From Monocercomonoides exilis (taxonomy: Eukaryota > Preaxostyla > Oxymonadida > Polymastigidae): a stretch of DNA of 64,000 bases. The position numbers and the translations under genes were made by a program. The stretch is taken from contig LSRY02000039.1 of assembly GCA_001643675.2 (NCBI GenBank), positions 216,001 through 280,000 of the forward strand. Direction: 5' to 3'. Below, in pieces: positions 37,034-53,187 of this stretch. Every line of letters begins with the position of its first letter. Position 1 is the stretch's first letter. Under the pieces are notes generated by a model. It had not been told where the DNA came from and searched no databases. It saw only the letters and a program-made list of their open reading frames with translations.

Positions 37034-38268
37034 TTCGCTTCCATTCTTTCATAAAATATCATCTTTCCTCAAAAATAATTCTTTGCCAATGCCCAACGCC
37101 AGGCATCTTCGAAATATCTCGCATTTCATCTATCTGTATTTTTCTTCCTTGATTTTCTTCTTCTTCTTCAAAGCCATATAATCCTTCGCTTTTTCAACAT
37201 CCTGAATGAAAAAATAATAATCACTTCAAACAACAACAACAACAACAAACCTTCTAAACATTTTTATATGCAATTTTCTGTTTTATATTCTATTGGCAAC
37301 TGTTTCCCTCCAATAAAAATTCATTATTCCTTCCTTTTTCAAGTGTTTCATCATCTGATTCGCAAATCATCCTTTCCATCAGTTGTTTCTCCATCAAATG
37401 CATCGATTTCTTGCTCTTCTGAAAAATGTGAAATTCATGCATTTTCTTCAATTTCATCTTTCTCATTGAAAAATATCCTTGTTTCTCGTCTGAAAATATC
37501 ATCTCCAATTCCCTTCCCAATCTCTTCACCCTGGGCACTTTCCATATGAATTCGCTCTCCCAACTCGATAGTCGCCCTGCACAACGAGATATCCCGCCTT
37601 CATTCATTTTCATTCATTTCCACCTCCTGCCCTGAAAGAAACACAAAAAACATCAAAAAGCAAATGTTCATATAAAGATAAATAAATAAAGACCAAACTG
37701 CACTTCACTCGTTTTTCGCCAAATAGCCTCATTTCCACAGCCATCATACAAATATTTTCACTTAAAACAATAAAAGAACACATGTTGATTGTCTAGAAGA
37801 AAGCTTTGTTTTATAACATGTGTTTTTATCATAAAATAACAAAAAACAAACCTCGATGCAACGTCAATGTGGAGAAAAATTGTTGAAAGAACATTTTGAA
37901 ATAAAGTTATGGAATTTTTTCTCATTGAAAAGAGTTCAAAACACATATTTTTTAAACCAATTATAATGAATAATGTTGTTTTAAAAATTATGAAGCGTAT
38001 GAACACTAATAGAATATAAGCATTTTCTCGTTCTTGAAAGAACAAAAAAGCGAAAAATTTTCATAGATTTTTGATCTGAAAATTTGAGATACATTTTTCG
38101 AAAAAGAGGTCACACCTTGGTGCCCCCTTTTTTGACATGTTTCACGCACCTTCATAACAACAAATCGATTCGTGCAAAAAAAATGCCACCCAAGGTGTGA
38201 CCATCGTGGGATACCTTAAAAATATTTTTTCCTTATGATCATATCCATAATTTTTTTATATTAACATT
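37034..38268 (-). repeat. 1,235-bp inverted arm, left
   Basis: Exact-looking inverted copy of 44,220-45,454 (coordinates sum to 82,488 with no length change). It contains part of a decayed gene, ending in an intron-like CAG acceptor, plus a 95-bp structure with GGTCACACCTTGG ends. Confidence 0.95.
38108..38202. repeat. 95-bp palindromic-ended unit (left copy)
   Basis: Ends are the 13-bp inverted repeat GGTCACACCTTGG / CCAAGGTGTGACC. The interior is unrelated on the two sides. It is mirrored at 44,286-44,380 in the other arm. It could be a tiny MITE or the terminus of the central segment. Confidence 0.7.
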
Positions 38269-39109
38269 TACGTATTTTCAAAACGATTATAATTTGGGGA
38301 AAAGCAAAATCTATTTGATATTTTAATTTTTGTTATTTTCTCGTTAATAAAATTATATTTTTTCGTTTCGTTTATTTTTGAGGATAAGAATTCTCAGCAG
38401 TCTATTCACTCTTAATTGCAATATAAATTTTTTCATTGTTTTTTCAAATCCTTGATAAAATCAGTTGATTTGATTTTTTCACATTATTGTTGTTCATTAT
38501 TGTTAACAAAAACATTTCAAATAATAAAACCAGTTCGCTGTGCACAATGTTGGAAATATTTCGAAATAAACGAATTGGAACTTTGAAACAACAACAAACT
38601 AACCAAAAAACTTAAACACAAAAAAACAAAGAAAAACTTAATAACACAAATTAAAAAAACAATTTTAAATAACTTTTTGCAACATCTGACGATTAACAAA
38701 ATTAAATACAAAGACATCTTTTTCTTTCAATCAAACACAAACATATTTATTTTCAATTTCATTCTCAAGAAATTCTCACTAATCATTATCAAATTGCCTA
38801 ATATTCTGAACAATGAAAGGTCAAATAAAAAGCAGTACTATAACAGCTAATTCATGAAATTAATGACAATTCCAAACAAAAAAGATTACAAATACTTCAA
38901 GTCCAAAAACAAACTTGACTGTTTTTCTTTTGTTTTCCATCCACTCACCCCTTTCTGATATTTCTCTCTCTTTGACTCAAAAAGATCAAATTCAACAAAG
39001 AAAAAAGACAGATACAATGATAAAACATCACTTCACACTCTCAACCACTCTCATTTTCGAAAATCTTATCCAAAAATCATTGAAACTCTTCACAACACCC
39101 ATCAAAAAA
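38269..39109. other. AT-rich interior spacer, no gene seen
   Basis: Between the left arm and the structured segment downstream of the fusion gene. No coding or RNA feature was recognised. Confidence 0.45.
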
Positions 39110-39343
39110 TGAATCTCTATTTAGACATATATCGATAAAATGCGGGACAATAACCAATTCAATAATAGGGACATTATAGGGACAAAAACCACAAGAAAAC
39201 AATCGGATTCTAACTGTTGTGCACCTGGGAGGCTGTTTGTCGTATCCAGGTCCGGATAAAGCAGCCCGAAGGCTGCAATATCTGAAACGAACAGTCATGT
39301 CCAGCACCCTTCCGATAGAGTGCCAGCTAAGCATGCACAACAA
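39077..39343 (-). other. GC-rich segment with an 88-codon frame and a UUCG hairpin
   Basis: This stretch, just past the stop of the fusion gene on the same strand, is clearly more GC-rich than its flanks. It has an open frame of up to 88 codons (includes SLRAALSGPGYDKQPPRC) with no recognised motif. The minus strand contains GCAGCC-TTCG-GGCTGC at 39,261-39,276, a perfect stem closed by C-UUCG-G, followed by a CCTGG/CCAGG pairing. It may be a structured 3' UTR or a small RNA rather than a protein gene. Confidence 0.4.
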
Positions 39344-39351
39344 CTAGTTTC

Positions 39352-43428
<4,077 letters not shown>

Positions 43429-44219
43429 TTTTGTGAAATATTTAATTTATAATGGAATTTTTAATATAAAAAATCCTAAAAATTCCGTAGTCATTCACTG
43501 TTTTTTTTATTTTCATTTTTATTATTTTCTATTCATTTTTTCTTTTTCACAATTTATTTTTCTCAAAAGATTTATAGAAATGCAAAAAGCTCATTAGTAA
43601 AATCACAAAATAAAAAAAAAAATAAATACAAAAAATTTGATTATCAACAAAATTTAATATTTAACTGATTTTCTTTTCTTTTTTTATAAATGAATATTGA
43701 GTTGTTAGATTTCAGCAAAAAATATGTTTTTTCAAGAAAAAATTTAATGAGAGATGATAGTTTAGTAAAACTTTTTGATTTTTATATTTAAACTCAATGG
43801 ACAAAATTGCAAATATATGTATGGATGACTAATCAAAATATTTCCAATAACAGATAAAAATATTTTTTTCACAAATACAACCTTGAAGACATTATATGTT
43901 TTTTCGATTTATTCGTTCAAAATCAAATGTGGAATTTTTTTTATTTGCGCAATAATGATGAAACATTTTTTGTTCAATTTTTCAACTTTTGAAAACCTAC
44001 TCAAGATAATTTATTCTTTTCTTATTTTGTTGATTCAATCAAGTGAAAAATAATAATTCATTTTCAAAACTTTCATTAATAAAAGTCAAAATTTAAAATT
44101 TCTTTCAACAAAAGTGGACATACAACCAAATCTCTCACAAAATTATTTCAGAATGTTAAATTTTTGTGAAAATAACAAATGAGAAATAATCGTTTCACAA
44201 TACCAAAGTCAGACGATTG
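43429..44219. other. AT-rich region upstream of the fusion gene
   Basis: About 790 bp between the fusion gene start and the right arm. It should include the promoter, but no motif was identified and no gene is seen. Confidence 0.45.
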
Positions 44220-45454
44220 AATGTTAATATAAAAAAATTATGGATATGATCATAAGGAAAAAATATTTTTAAGGTATCCCACGATGGTCACACCTTGGGT
44301 GGCATTTTTTTTGCACGAATCGATTTGTTGTTATGAAGGTGCGTGAAACATGTCAAAAAAGGGGGCACCAAGGTGTGACCTCTTTTTCGAAAAATGTATC
44401 TCAAATTTTCAGATCAAAAATCTATGAAAATTTTTCGCTTTTTTGTTCTTTCAAGAACGAGAAAATGCTTATATTCTATTAGTGTTCATACGCTTCATAA
44501 TTTTTAAAACAACATTATTCATTATAATTGGTTTAAAAAATATGTGTTTTGAACTCTTTTCAATGAGAAAAAATTCCATAACTTTATTTCAAAATGTTCT
44601 TTCAACAATTTTTCTCCACATTGACGTTGCATCGAGGTTTGTTTTTTGTTATTTTATGATAAAAACACATGTTATAAAACAAAGCTTTCTTCTAGACAAT
44701 CAACATGTGTTCTTTTATTGTTTTAAGTGAAAATATTTGTATGATGGCTGTGGAAATGAGGCTATTTGGCGAAAAACGAGTGAAGTGCAGTTTGGTCTTT
44801 ATTTATTTATCTTTATATGAACATTTGCTTTTTGATGTTTTTTGTGTTTCTTTCAGGGCAGGAGGTGGAAATGAATGAAAATGAATGAAGGCGGGATATC
44901 TCGTTGTGCAGGGCGACTATCGAGTTGGGAGAGCGAATTCATATGGAAAGTGCCCAGGGTGAAGAGATTGGGAAGGGAATTGGAGATGATATTTTCAGAC
45001 GAGAAACAAGGATATTTTTCAATGAGAAAGATGAAATTGAAGAAAATGCATGAATTTCACATTTTTCAGAAGAGCAAGAAATCGATGCATTTGATGGAGA
45101 AACAACTGATGGAAAGGATGATTTGCGAATCAGATGATGAAACACTTGAAAAAGGAAGGAATAATGAATTTTTATTGGAGGGAAACAGTTGCCAATAGAA
45201 TATAAAACAGAAAATTGCATATAAAAATGTTTAGAAGGTTTGTTGTTGTTGTTGTTGTTTGAAGTGATTATTATTTTTTCATTCAGGATGTTGAAAAAGC
45301 GAAGGATTATATGGCTTTGAAGAAGAAGAAGAAAATCAAGGAAGAAAAATACAGATAGATGAAATGCGAGATATTTCGAAGATGCCTGGCGTTGGGCATT
45401 GGCAAAGAATTATTTTTGAGGAAAGATGATATTTTATGAAAGAATGGAAGCGAA
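44220..45454 (+). repeat. 1,235-bp inverted arm, right
   Basis: Inverted copy of 37,034-38,268, apparently identical along its whole length. Confidence 0.95.
44286..44380. repeat. 95-bp palindromic-ended unit (right copy)
   Basis: Mirror copy of 38,108-38,202 with GGTCACACCTTGG ends. Confidence 0.7.
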
Positions 45455-45660
45455 TGTGGAAGAGATGGAATTTAAAAGGAGAAATGAAAAAATGCCAAAT
45501 TCATTCATTTTTATGTTTGAAAGAAAGAGATGCAAACTGATTGAGTGAAAGATTCAGTGGATGCTGCTCACCAGAAGAACATAAAAGAATGGGAAGAAGA
45601 GAATTTCAATGAATATCTCAGTTGATGTAAATTGACACTCATCTTCTTTATGTCCAACAA
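44857..45660 (+). pseudogene. Decayed protein-coding remnant D (right arm and beyond)
   Basis: After an intron-like end (TTTCTTTCAG, to 44,856), coding-like stretches appear: RDISLCRATIELGERIHMES, FRRETRIFFNEKDEIEENA, then after another TCATTCAG, DVEKAKDYMALKKKKKIKEE, and later HQKNIKEWEEENFNEYLS. Stops and frame changes interrupt them. Its first 600 bp lie in the right arm and are therefore duplicated in the left arm. The sequence just outside the arms remains alignable between halves. Unrecognised protein. Confidence 0.5.
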
Positions 45661-46503
45661 TTAATCATTTCATGACATTCATTCATCATCTTCTTCTTCT
45701 TCATAATCAATTATTTCAACATCATATCATACAGTTTCTTCTTCTGTTTTCTCTTTCTCTTCCTCGTCATTTTCATCCTCCTTGTCCTTCTCTTTCATTT
45801 AATACGCCTTTCATTCACTGCCTTCTCTCAACAAGCAGATCTTCTCTTGTTCCTTCTTCATTAGCTCTTCAATATTCTCCTCTTTCTCATCTTTCATCTT
45901 CTTTCAATTTCCATTTCGCCACTCAACTCTTTTCTCCTTCTTCCACCTCTATTAATCATCTGTATCCAACAGGCATTTACTCATTTAACACATCGCGCAC
46001 TCCTTCTTCTTTTAATTTTTCTTATTCATGTTCTTATTCATTTCTAATTCTCGTCATCAACATCAGCATCTTAATCAACAACCACAACTTAGCTTCAAAA
46101 CATCCCTCAAACCTTCTTCTTTTTCTTCTGTTATTCTTTCTCTATCAACTCCTTCCATCTCCACTTCTTCTTTATCGTCTTCCCTTTCTTTCCTTTCTCC
46201 TTCTTTCCCTTCTCTCTCTTCTCTCTCACACATCCCTTCTCTCCCTCATTCTTTTCTCACTCAATAGCTTCTTTCTCATTCAACTTCACCTGATTTTCCT
46301 CCTCCTCCGCTGCCTCTTTTTGATGAAGACAACGAATTTTCAAACATTTACACAAGAAAACTTCAATTGAGACAAAACAAACTGAGATGGGGGCAGAGAA
46401 ACAAACAAATGTCGAACAAAGAGCAGAGGATGCTGGCTATTTTCACTGGAATGTATGAGAATGGGAATGATGGGAAAGATGGAAAGGGAAAAAGAGAAAT
46501 GCT

Positions 46504-49130
46504 GTGAGAGGAACAACAGGAATAACAGCGATGAGGGAGAGAGAGAAGGAGAAATGGAAAGAAAAACTGAAAGAGAGAGAAAGAGGGAAAGGAAAAGAGA
46601 AAGAGAAACGAGAGAAATTTCCTGGTTTTAAGCTGTTGGGTGATTGGGTGGAACATCTTGACACAGACGAGGCGGTCGATGAATGTGGAGTCAATCCATT
46701 GACACTCGAAAACTACTCATCCTTTAACACAATCAACACATTTGGCTTTCCTGGCTATGCAACCAATCTCATTGACGATTTCCTCTTTGAGCAAGTGCTG
46801 AACAACGGCGATGGTATTCTGCGAAGAAGATTCGGCTCGCTTGCAAACAGCCTCATTTCGAGCAGAGAACTGTCTGTTTTTCAGTCAGACGCGATCAGAA
46901 GGGACTTTATGGCTGGCGCTGTTAGAGAGGGCTTTGGAGATCCACTCTGGCTGTGTGAAAGAGGAGCATCCATCCAGAAGCTGGTGAGGTTGTCTCAAGC
47001 TTGTTATTCGTTGAATACAAAAGCAGCATTTAGTGAGTCATTGGCGAATCTGCCAAGATTTGGGGGGAATATAAACACATATGAAAACCATTCTGCTTAT
47101 AAAGCCAATGAAAAATTTTCGAACTTGATCAAAACTTGTTCGATGAAAGTGCTGAATAAACTGCAGACATTTGTGATGAACTCACCTTGTTCATATAAAA
47201 GCTCCTTATTTCCGGTGTGTAGACAACTGACACGAGCGCTTGAACTGCTGAAAACAAAAACAGAAGTCGAAAAATACCTTCAAAATGAATCAAACTCTTC
47301 AATTATTCCTTCTTCTTCTTTCTCTTCCAATTCAGAATCCCTTTCAAGCTCCTCTTCTTCTTACTCTTCTTCTTCCTCTTCTTCTTCTCCTCCTCCTCCA
47401 AATTCTGTTCTGAAGCTGCTATTACATCAATCCATTGCATCCACCACTTCTCAGCTCCAATCAGCAAACACACGGGCATTTGGCATTTGGCTGCAGATTG
47501 TTCCGATGACAGACGATTTGACAGAAGAAGACGTGTTTCCGGTGGGCGAATGTTTGTGTGGCAGATACAGACAGATGAAACAGAACAGACATGAACATAG
47601 ACATATTCATGGAAATAAACATAATCATCGACATCAATGCAGAAATCATCATCATCATCATCAGCATTCTTCTGAGAAGAAGAATATGAGAGAAGAAAAA
47701 GAAGAAACGAATGAAAATGGAGATGATAGCAAAGAAGGTACAACTGAAACAGAATCTGTGTGTTCAACTTGTGGTGAATTCTCTTGTTCTTCATGTTCTT
47801 CATCATGTTCTTCTTCATCTTTATCTTCTTCTTCTTCTTCTTCTTCATCATCATCTTCTGATTCTTCTCCTTCTTCTCCTTCACCTTCTTCTTCTTCTTC
47901 TTCTTCTTCTTCTTTTTCAACATCGTCATCAAAAACAGTCTCAGTCAAATTATACAAGAAAGAAAACATAGAAAACGATTCATCTTCATCTTCCTCTTCT
48001 TCCGAACAGTCAGAAGTGAATTCATCACAAGAAAGAGCCGAAAAAGAAGAAATTGACGAAAACATCAGAGACTTCAAATGAAAACATGCTCCGCGTCTGC
48101 CGCTTCCTGTGATCCTTCCGCCACAAGAAGCAACCCTTCAAAATTCATCTTTTGTGCCTCGAAGACAAAGACAGAGAAAAAGCAATCAAAATTCAACATA
48201 AACCTTTTTGACTCATTCAATTGCTGGCATTGGCACAGGAACAGGCACATCTCCTTCTTCAATGCAAAATGAATCTTTTCTTTCTCTTCATCAGCTATTT
48301 CCTTCTCCCTCTCCTTCATCTTCCCCATCTTCTCCAGCTGTTACTGACCCCTCTCTCCACCCCAAACCACCTCATCGTTCTGAAATTGCTATGGCTCGCT
48401 GCATAAGAGCGATGCATCCTCTCCTCCGTCGATGCTATCTCAACCGCTGTGCACAAGTGGCTGCTGCTTCTGGTGCCTCACGTTCTTCTTCTTCTTCCTC
48501 TTCTTCTTCTTCCTCCTCTTCTTCCTCGTTGCTTCGCTCTTCTAGAAACAGATTTCTGACAGGCAAAGAGCAGCAGATGAGGAGGATGCAGCAACAGTTC
48601 GGAAGAAGAAGAAAAAGACGATGTTTTGTTCTCCCTCCCGATGTGTTTGAGGCACTGCCGCTGTTTGCAGAGTTTCGGATGGTGGAGCGGTATGCGGAGA
48701 ATCTGGAGAAGAGGGAAAGAGAAAGAAAGAAAGAAGCAAGGAACAAGAAAAGAGAGGAAAAAAGAACAAGAGAACAAATTAAGTTGATAAAGGCATTAAA
48801 GCATGTTGATAAAGGAGATCACAATGATGATGAAAATGAAAAAGAAGATAAAGCAAAAGCAGAAGAAAACGAGAGTTTATCATTGATGAGAAGAAATTCT
48901 TTGAAGGAATCGAAAAAAAAGGAAGAAACTGAATGCCTTTCTGTCAGCTCCATCATCAGTGATGAAGAACAGCGAAGAGAGAAGAGACACAAACAGAGAG
49001 AAAAAAAGAGATAAATGCGAAAGTATTACCAGGCACTTGAGCTTCAACGTGATTGTGTTGTGAATGAAGTGCTTTTGATGTTCATTCCAAACAAGCTGAT
49101 TTCTCCTGCACCGATTGACGATCAATAAAA
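46504..49130 (+). pseudogene. Large decayed gene, single frame with in-frame stops (right half)
   Basis: One plus-strand frame runs from ~46,504 to ~48,081, passes a TGA (48,079-48,081), continues as KHAPRLPLPVILPPQEATLQ to a TAA near 48,200, and resumes to 49,014 (TAA). It then continues as KYYQALELQRDCVVNEVLLM to a further TAA near 49,128. The N-terminal part has a folded-domain look (FKLLGDWVEHLDTDEAVDEC, NTFGFPGYATNLIDDFLFEQ, LWLCERGASIQKLVRLSQA). His-rich and poly-Ser linkers follow, then a basic segment (RRMQQQFGRRRKRRCFVLPP). No family was recognised. Repeated stops in an otherwise constant frame favour a pseudogene over introns. Confidence 0.55.
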
Positions 49131-49212
49131 AGACAAGGAATTAATGTGAGTGCTTCAAAAATGAGGGGGATGGCGAAAAAGGGAGAAAGAAGAGAAAGAA
49201 TGGAATAATTCT

Positions 49213-50820
49213 TTGAATGAAAATGGAAACAAGGAAGAAGTTAAAGGCGATGAAAATGATGGAAAAGATGAGCACAAAGAAGATGATCGCTCAAACAACG
49301 GCGAAAACGAAGAAGTGATTTTGATGGATTTAATGAACAACCCCAAAGCAGTTGTTTCAAAAGCAAATATTATCAAACGGAAGAAGAAAAGAGTGCAAAC
49401 GCCAAAGAATCCATAAAAAATGACAAAATACTTGAAGCGAACAATAATGAGCCAAAACAAGAGCCACTTTCATCGCAAGTCCTGCAAAAACAGCAGCAAC
49501 AGTACACAACACCATCACCTTTTCCACAGCCAAAACAATACTCTTCAGCAAGAGATACCTTTGGAACGATGCACTTAACACGAGGGAAGCAAAAGGAAGG
49601 CGGATAGAGATGGTGAGAGGAGCTATTGGTGCCTCAACAACGCTTCCGTCACCTGTTGTTGTTGTTGGAGGAGGAGGGGTAACGTTGGGTGTGATGGGGA
49701 TGAAGGATTTGAACAAAGAAGTGACAAGGGCGATGCAAGATGAGTTTCAGAATGAGAAAGGGAAAGTGGACGATGAAGAGGAGAAGGACACGTTTAATTC
49801 ATTGGAATCAGATGATCAGAGAGAAAAACTGCTTCGGCTGATGAAACAACAGGAAATACAGAAGAAGAAAAAGGAGAAAAAAGAAGAGCGAGAGCGCAGG
49901 AAAATGGAGAAAATGGCGAAGAAGATAGAGGAAAAAGACAAGAATCTATTTAGCAGCATCCAAGGAATACTACAATCACACCTTGAGACATACACGCCAA
50001 CCAACCAGAAAGAGAACAAAATGGCCAGCGAGACGCAACAAGAGGCGAAAGAAAGCCAAACGCCAATTTTGACCAGAGAGCGGAAATTTGACTGCACGTT
50101 GATTGATTTATCTAATTCTGTCTTTGAAGATTTGAGCGATGAATTGGATGTGCCCCTCCGCTATGTTTGCATAAAAAGCGAGGAAAACGAGCAATTTGTG
50201 TGGAAGTTACAGGAAGTGTCTGTGTATGCAGCAGTCGAAGAGAGGCAAACGAGGGCTCGGTTGAATCTGATGAGTGCGCTGAAGAGCGGGAAAAAGCAAA
50301 GCTGTACAGAACTGCGAAGAGGAAACAGAAGAAACACACAGAAAGGGATAGAAAGGAGCAGGGAAAGGATCGCCTCTGCTGTTTCAGAAGGATAAAATGA
50401 TAAGAACATTCAGTCAGAGCAGCGTGCTTGGAAGAAGAGATGCTCTGTCGAAGCTGTTTTCTTCGCTTTCGTTCTCAAAGTTGGCATCTTTCTTCACATC
50501 GCAGAATTCAATGGCGATGGATCTGATACAGAAATACCCTGCCCTCAATTTGGTTGCGCCTTTTGATTCAGCTGCTGATTTTGCCGCAAATACAAAAAAT
50601 GTTCTTCTCCTCTTTCTCACTGAACTTCATCACTTGTCAATTCTTCCTTGTTAATGAACATCCAACAGTAATCTTCTCCTTCTCTCTGAACATCTTTATC
50701 TCCTTCACTGCAATCCAAAGCTAAACAACTATCTTCGGCTAATCCTGTTGCTCCTGGTTCGCTTCCTCCCCTTTTACTGCTTACCGTAACTTCTTCTCCT
50801 TCTCTTTCATTCAACTTTCA
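49213..50820 (+). pseudogene. Decayed coding remnants, right half, continued
   Basis: Consecutive plus-strand segments in changing frames: 49,213-49,416; ~49,410-49,607 (QKQQQQYTTPSPFPQPKQYS); 49,610-50,395, a charged coiled-coil-like stretch followed by DVPLRYVCIKSEENEQFVW; and 50,397-50,654 (MDLIQKYPALNLVAPFDSAA). Switches occur without clear splice sites, for example at AAGGAAGGCGGATAGAG near 49,600. It is likely the 3' part of the gene starting near 44.9-46.5 kb. Unrecognised. Confidence 0.45.
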
Positions 50821-52170
50821 TCGAGTTCAGTGCCAGACCTCATCTTTCGTTGCAACGTGGAAAGATGCATAGATATGCTTATTCAAATAATGAATATCAG
50901 CTGAAAGAGTATTACGACGGAAGCGATTCTCCAAAAAGCAAAAAATTATTTGTACGTTATCAACAACTGAATCAATTCTGGCTTTTTCATTTAGATGCTG
51001 AAAGAAGCACAGATAAAAACGAAATAATGTTGAAGTAATTTTTGTTTGGAATGAATGAGTTTGAAAATAGCCTTCGGCAGATTTCACAGCAGCGAAACCA
51101 CGGGGAATTGCAGAAAATGAAATGAGGAAGAAAAGAATTTTGAGGAAAAGGCATATTTGAAGAGAAATTATAGAGATTCTTGCTCTTATTTGATACGAAC
51201 AAGTTGAAATCGGAATGTTGAGGAAATAAATGCTTTTGAAGAATTTTCTGATATGATCGAAGAGATGAATATTGAAGAGGAGAAATCGACGATTTCTTAA
51301 AGCAACGAGCTTTGTTTTCGTTTGATGAAGAAGCGAAATCAAATTGAAAATGACAAAGAAATGCTTTTATTTGAGATGACATTAAGGATTTAGAAAAAAA
51401 ATAAATTTCAAATGAAAAGAAGATGAAAGCTCAAGAATTTTTCAATGATATGGAAAATGGAAGAAATTTTAATGAAATTAGAAAAGGATATCGTTTCCTG
51501 TGATTTTTGCATCAGCTGCGCTGAAAGTGAGTGTTTGAGAAGGAACAAATGTTGAGGAAAGGAGGGTGAGAGAGGCGTCGTGGAGGAGGGAGATGAAGCC
51601 ATTGAGGGCATACTCGACGTTGGCACATGGGGTCTGTTGGGGTCTACCAAAGGAATAAGCTTCAATTCCACTTCTGAAATCAATGTTATTCTGGGCAATG
51701 AGAGGGAATCAGCTGTTGAACTCAGATTTATCTGATATGTCACTGAATCTGTTTTCGTAAGATGAATCCTATGAATGGAATAAATAGAATGGAAATTTGT
51801 TGGCCTAATAAAGGAAAGGGAAAAAATAGAAAAATGACTATTATAGTTCAATTAGTTTCAATAATTTTGTTTTCCTATCATTTTTTCTGTTCTTCTTATA
51901 AACTTTCTCTTTGCAATGTTGTATTTTGCCAATTATGAATTTGCAATTTTTTCTTTTGAAGTTTTTTTTATTTATTTTTGGCTAATTTTTATTGAACTTG
52001 ATCAAAAAAATCTTTTTGCACTGAAATTATCAAAAAGGTATGTTTTTTTGCATATAATAATAAAACAAATACATATGACAGAAATAAAAGCTAAATACTG
52101 TAATAAATCAAATTAACTCTTTGATCAATAAATACCACTATAGATTATATTTTTTCGATTTTTGATCTTT
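50821..52170. other. Interior right flank, no gene resolved
   Basis: Purine-rich eroded coding-like sequence to ~51.8 kb, then very AT-rich DNA to the TA-flanked end. No frame can be supported. Confidence 0.4.
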
Positions 52171-52662
52171 TTTTATGATATCAAAAAAAATCACCCATAT
52201 GATATCTTTGATCTCATCCTAAAAAGAGTTCTGTTTTTTTCTGTTTCAAAAAACAAAAATAAAAAAAAACATGAATATAATAAATAAATTAGAAAAAAGG
52301 CTAATTCTTTAACAAAAAATTTCAAGATACTATCAAAAACCAATAAAGTCGTTCCCACACCTTTTTGTGTTTTTTCATTTTTCTCTCTTTTTCAACAACC
52401 ATCTTTTCGTTTTTTTATGCAATCAAGAATATGAATATTTTTCAATCCAAAAATTTTCCTTATATTGAAATATCCAATTCGCAACAGAAATAAATTACAA
52501 TGTGCCAAAGATGATATTTTATATCCTATTTGTGTTGTGTATTTTCACAGGAATGATCAAATGCAGTTGCTATAAAATACTTTCCATCACAAGGTGCTTT
52601 AGGCATTTTCATCTTTCAGAAGATATTATATTTCCGTACAATTCAGATGGAAAACTGAATTT

Positions 52663-53122
52663 AAAATATTGGTTTAACAATTAAAAATTGAAATTACAAA
52701 AATCAATATTATTTATGCTATGAACAAACCATGTAATGATTATTCAAGCATTTTTAAGGTGATGTATTCTTTTCTTGTTAGCGCAGTTTTCATGCAAATA
52801 CAATAAAAAAGAATTTGTGTTTTTGTCACTTATAATTAAAATAATGAAATTTTTCTTTATGAAAATAAGTAACAATTAAAAACACAGGTGTAAGCAACAG
52901 AATCCATTAATGTTCTAAAGCCATATAAGAAGATATGCGAAAGTACAAATTCAGTCAATGATCGCACCCATTATTTTTTTAATTTTTTCATTTTTTTAAT
53001 GGAACATGATAGACGAAGTTTCGCCAAATAACAATAATTTTAAAATAATTAGAAATAGTGAGCTTTTCATTTACAATTTGAATTTTTGCTCAACTCGTCT
53101 GTCAACTTGATTATATCTCGCC
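52663..53122 (-). repeat. Outer terminal inverted repeat, right
   Basis: Inverted copy of 28,071-28,530, with one C/T difference noted in the GTTA(C/T)TTATTTTC stretch. Confidence 0.9.
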
Positions 53123-53130
53123 AAGAAAAA
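53123..53130 (+). repeat. Target-site duplication, right copy
   Basis: AAGAAAAA directly after the right outer inverted repeat, matching 28,063-28,070. Confidence 0.7.
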
Positions 53131-53187
53131 TTGAGGAAAAAATGGGTGAATGAATTTTCAAAAATAATAATTTTTAATCATAAATAA

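Noticed and set aside
46504-49130. Stop codon readthrough or recoding to keep the large right-half gene intact
   Set aside because: Different stop codons (TGA and TAA) and separate frame changes occur, and the left half shows the same kind of decay; a pseudogene is simpler.
52502-52684. 60-codon plus-strand frame with a hydrophobic N-terminus
   Set aside because: It overlaps the inner edge of the outer inverted repeat, is very AT-rich, and has no counterpart in the left copy.
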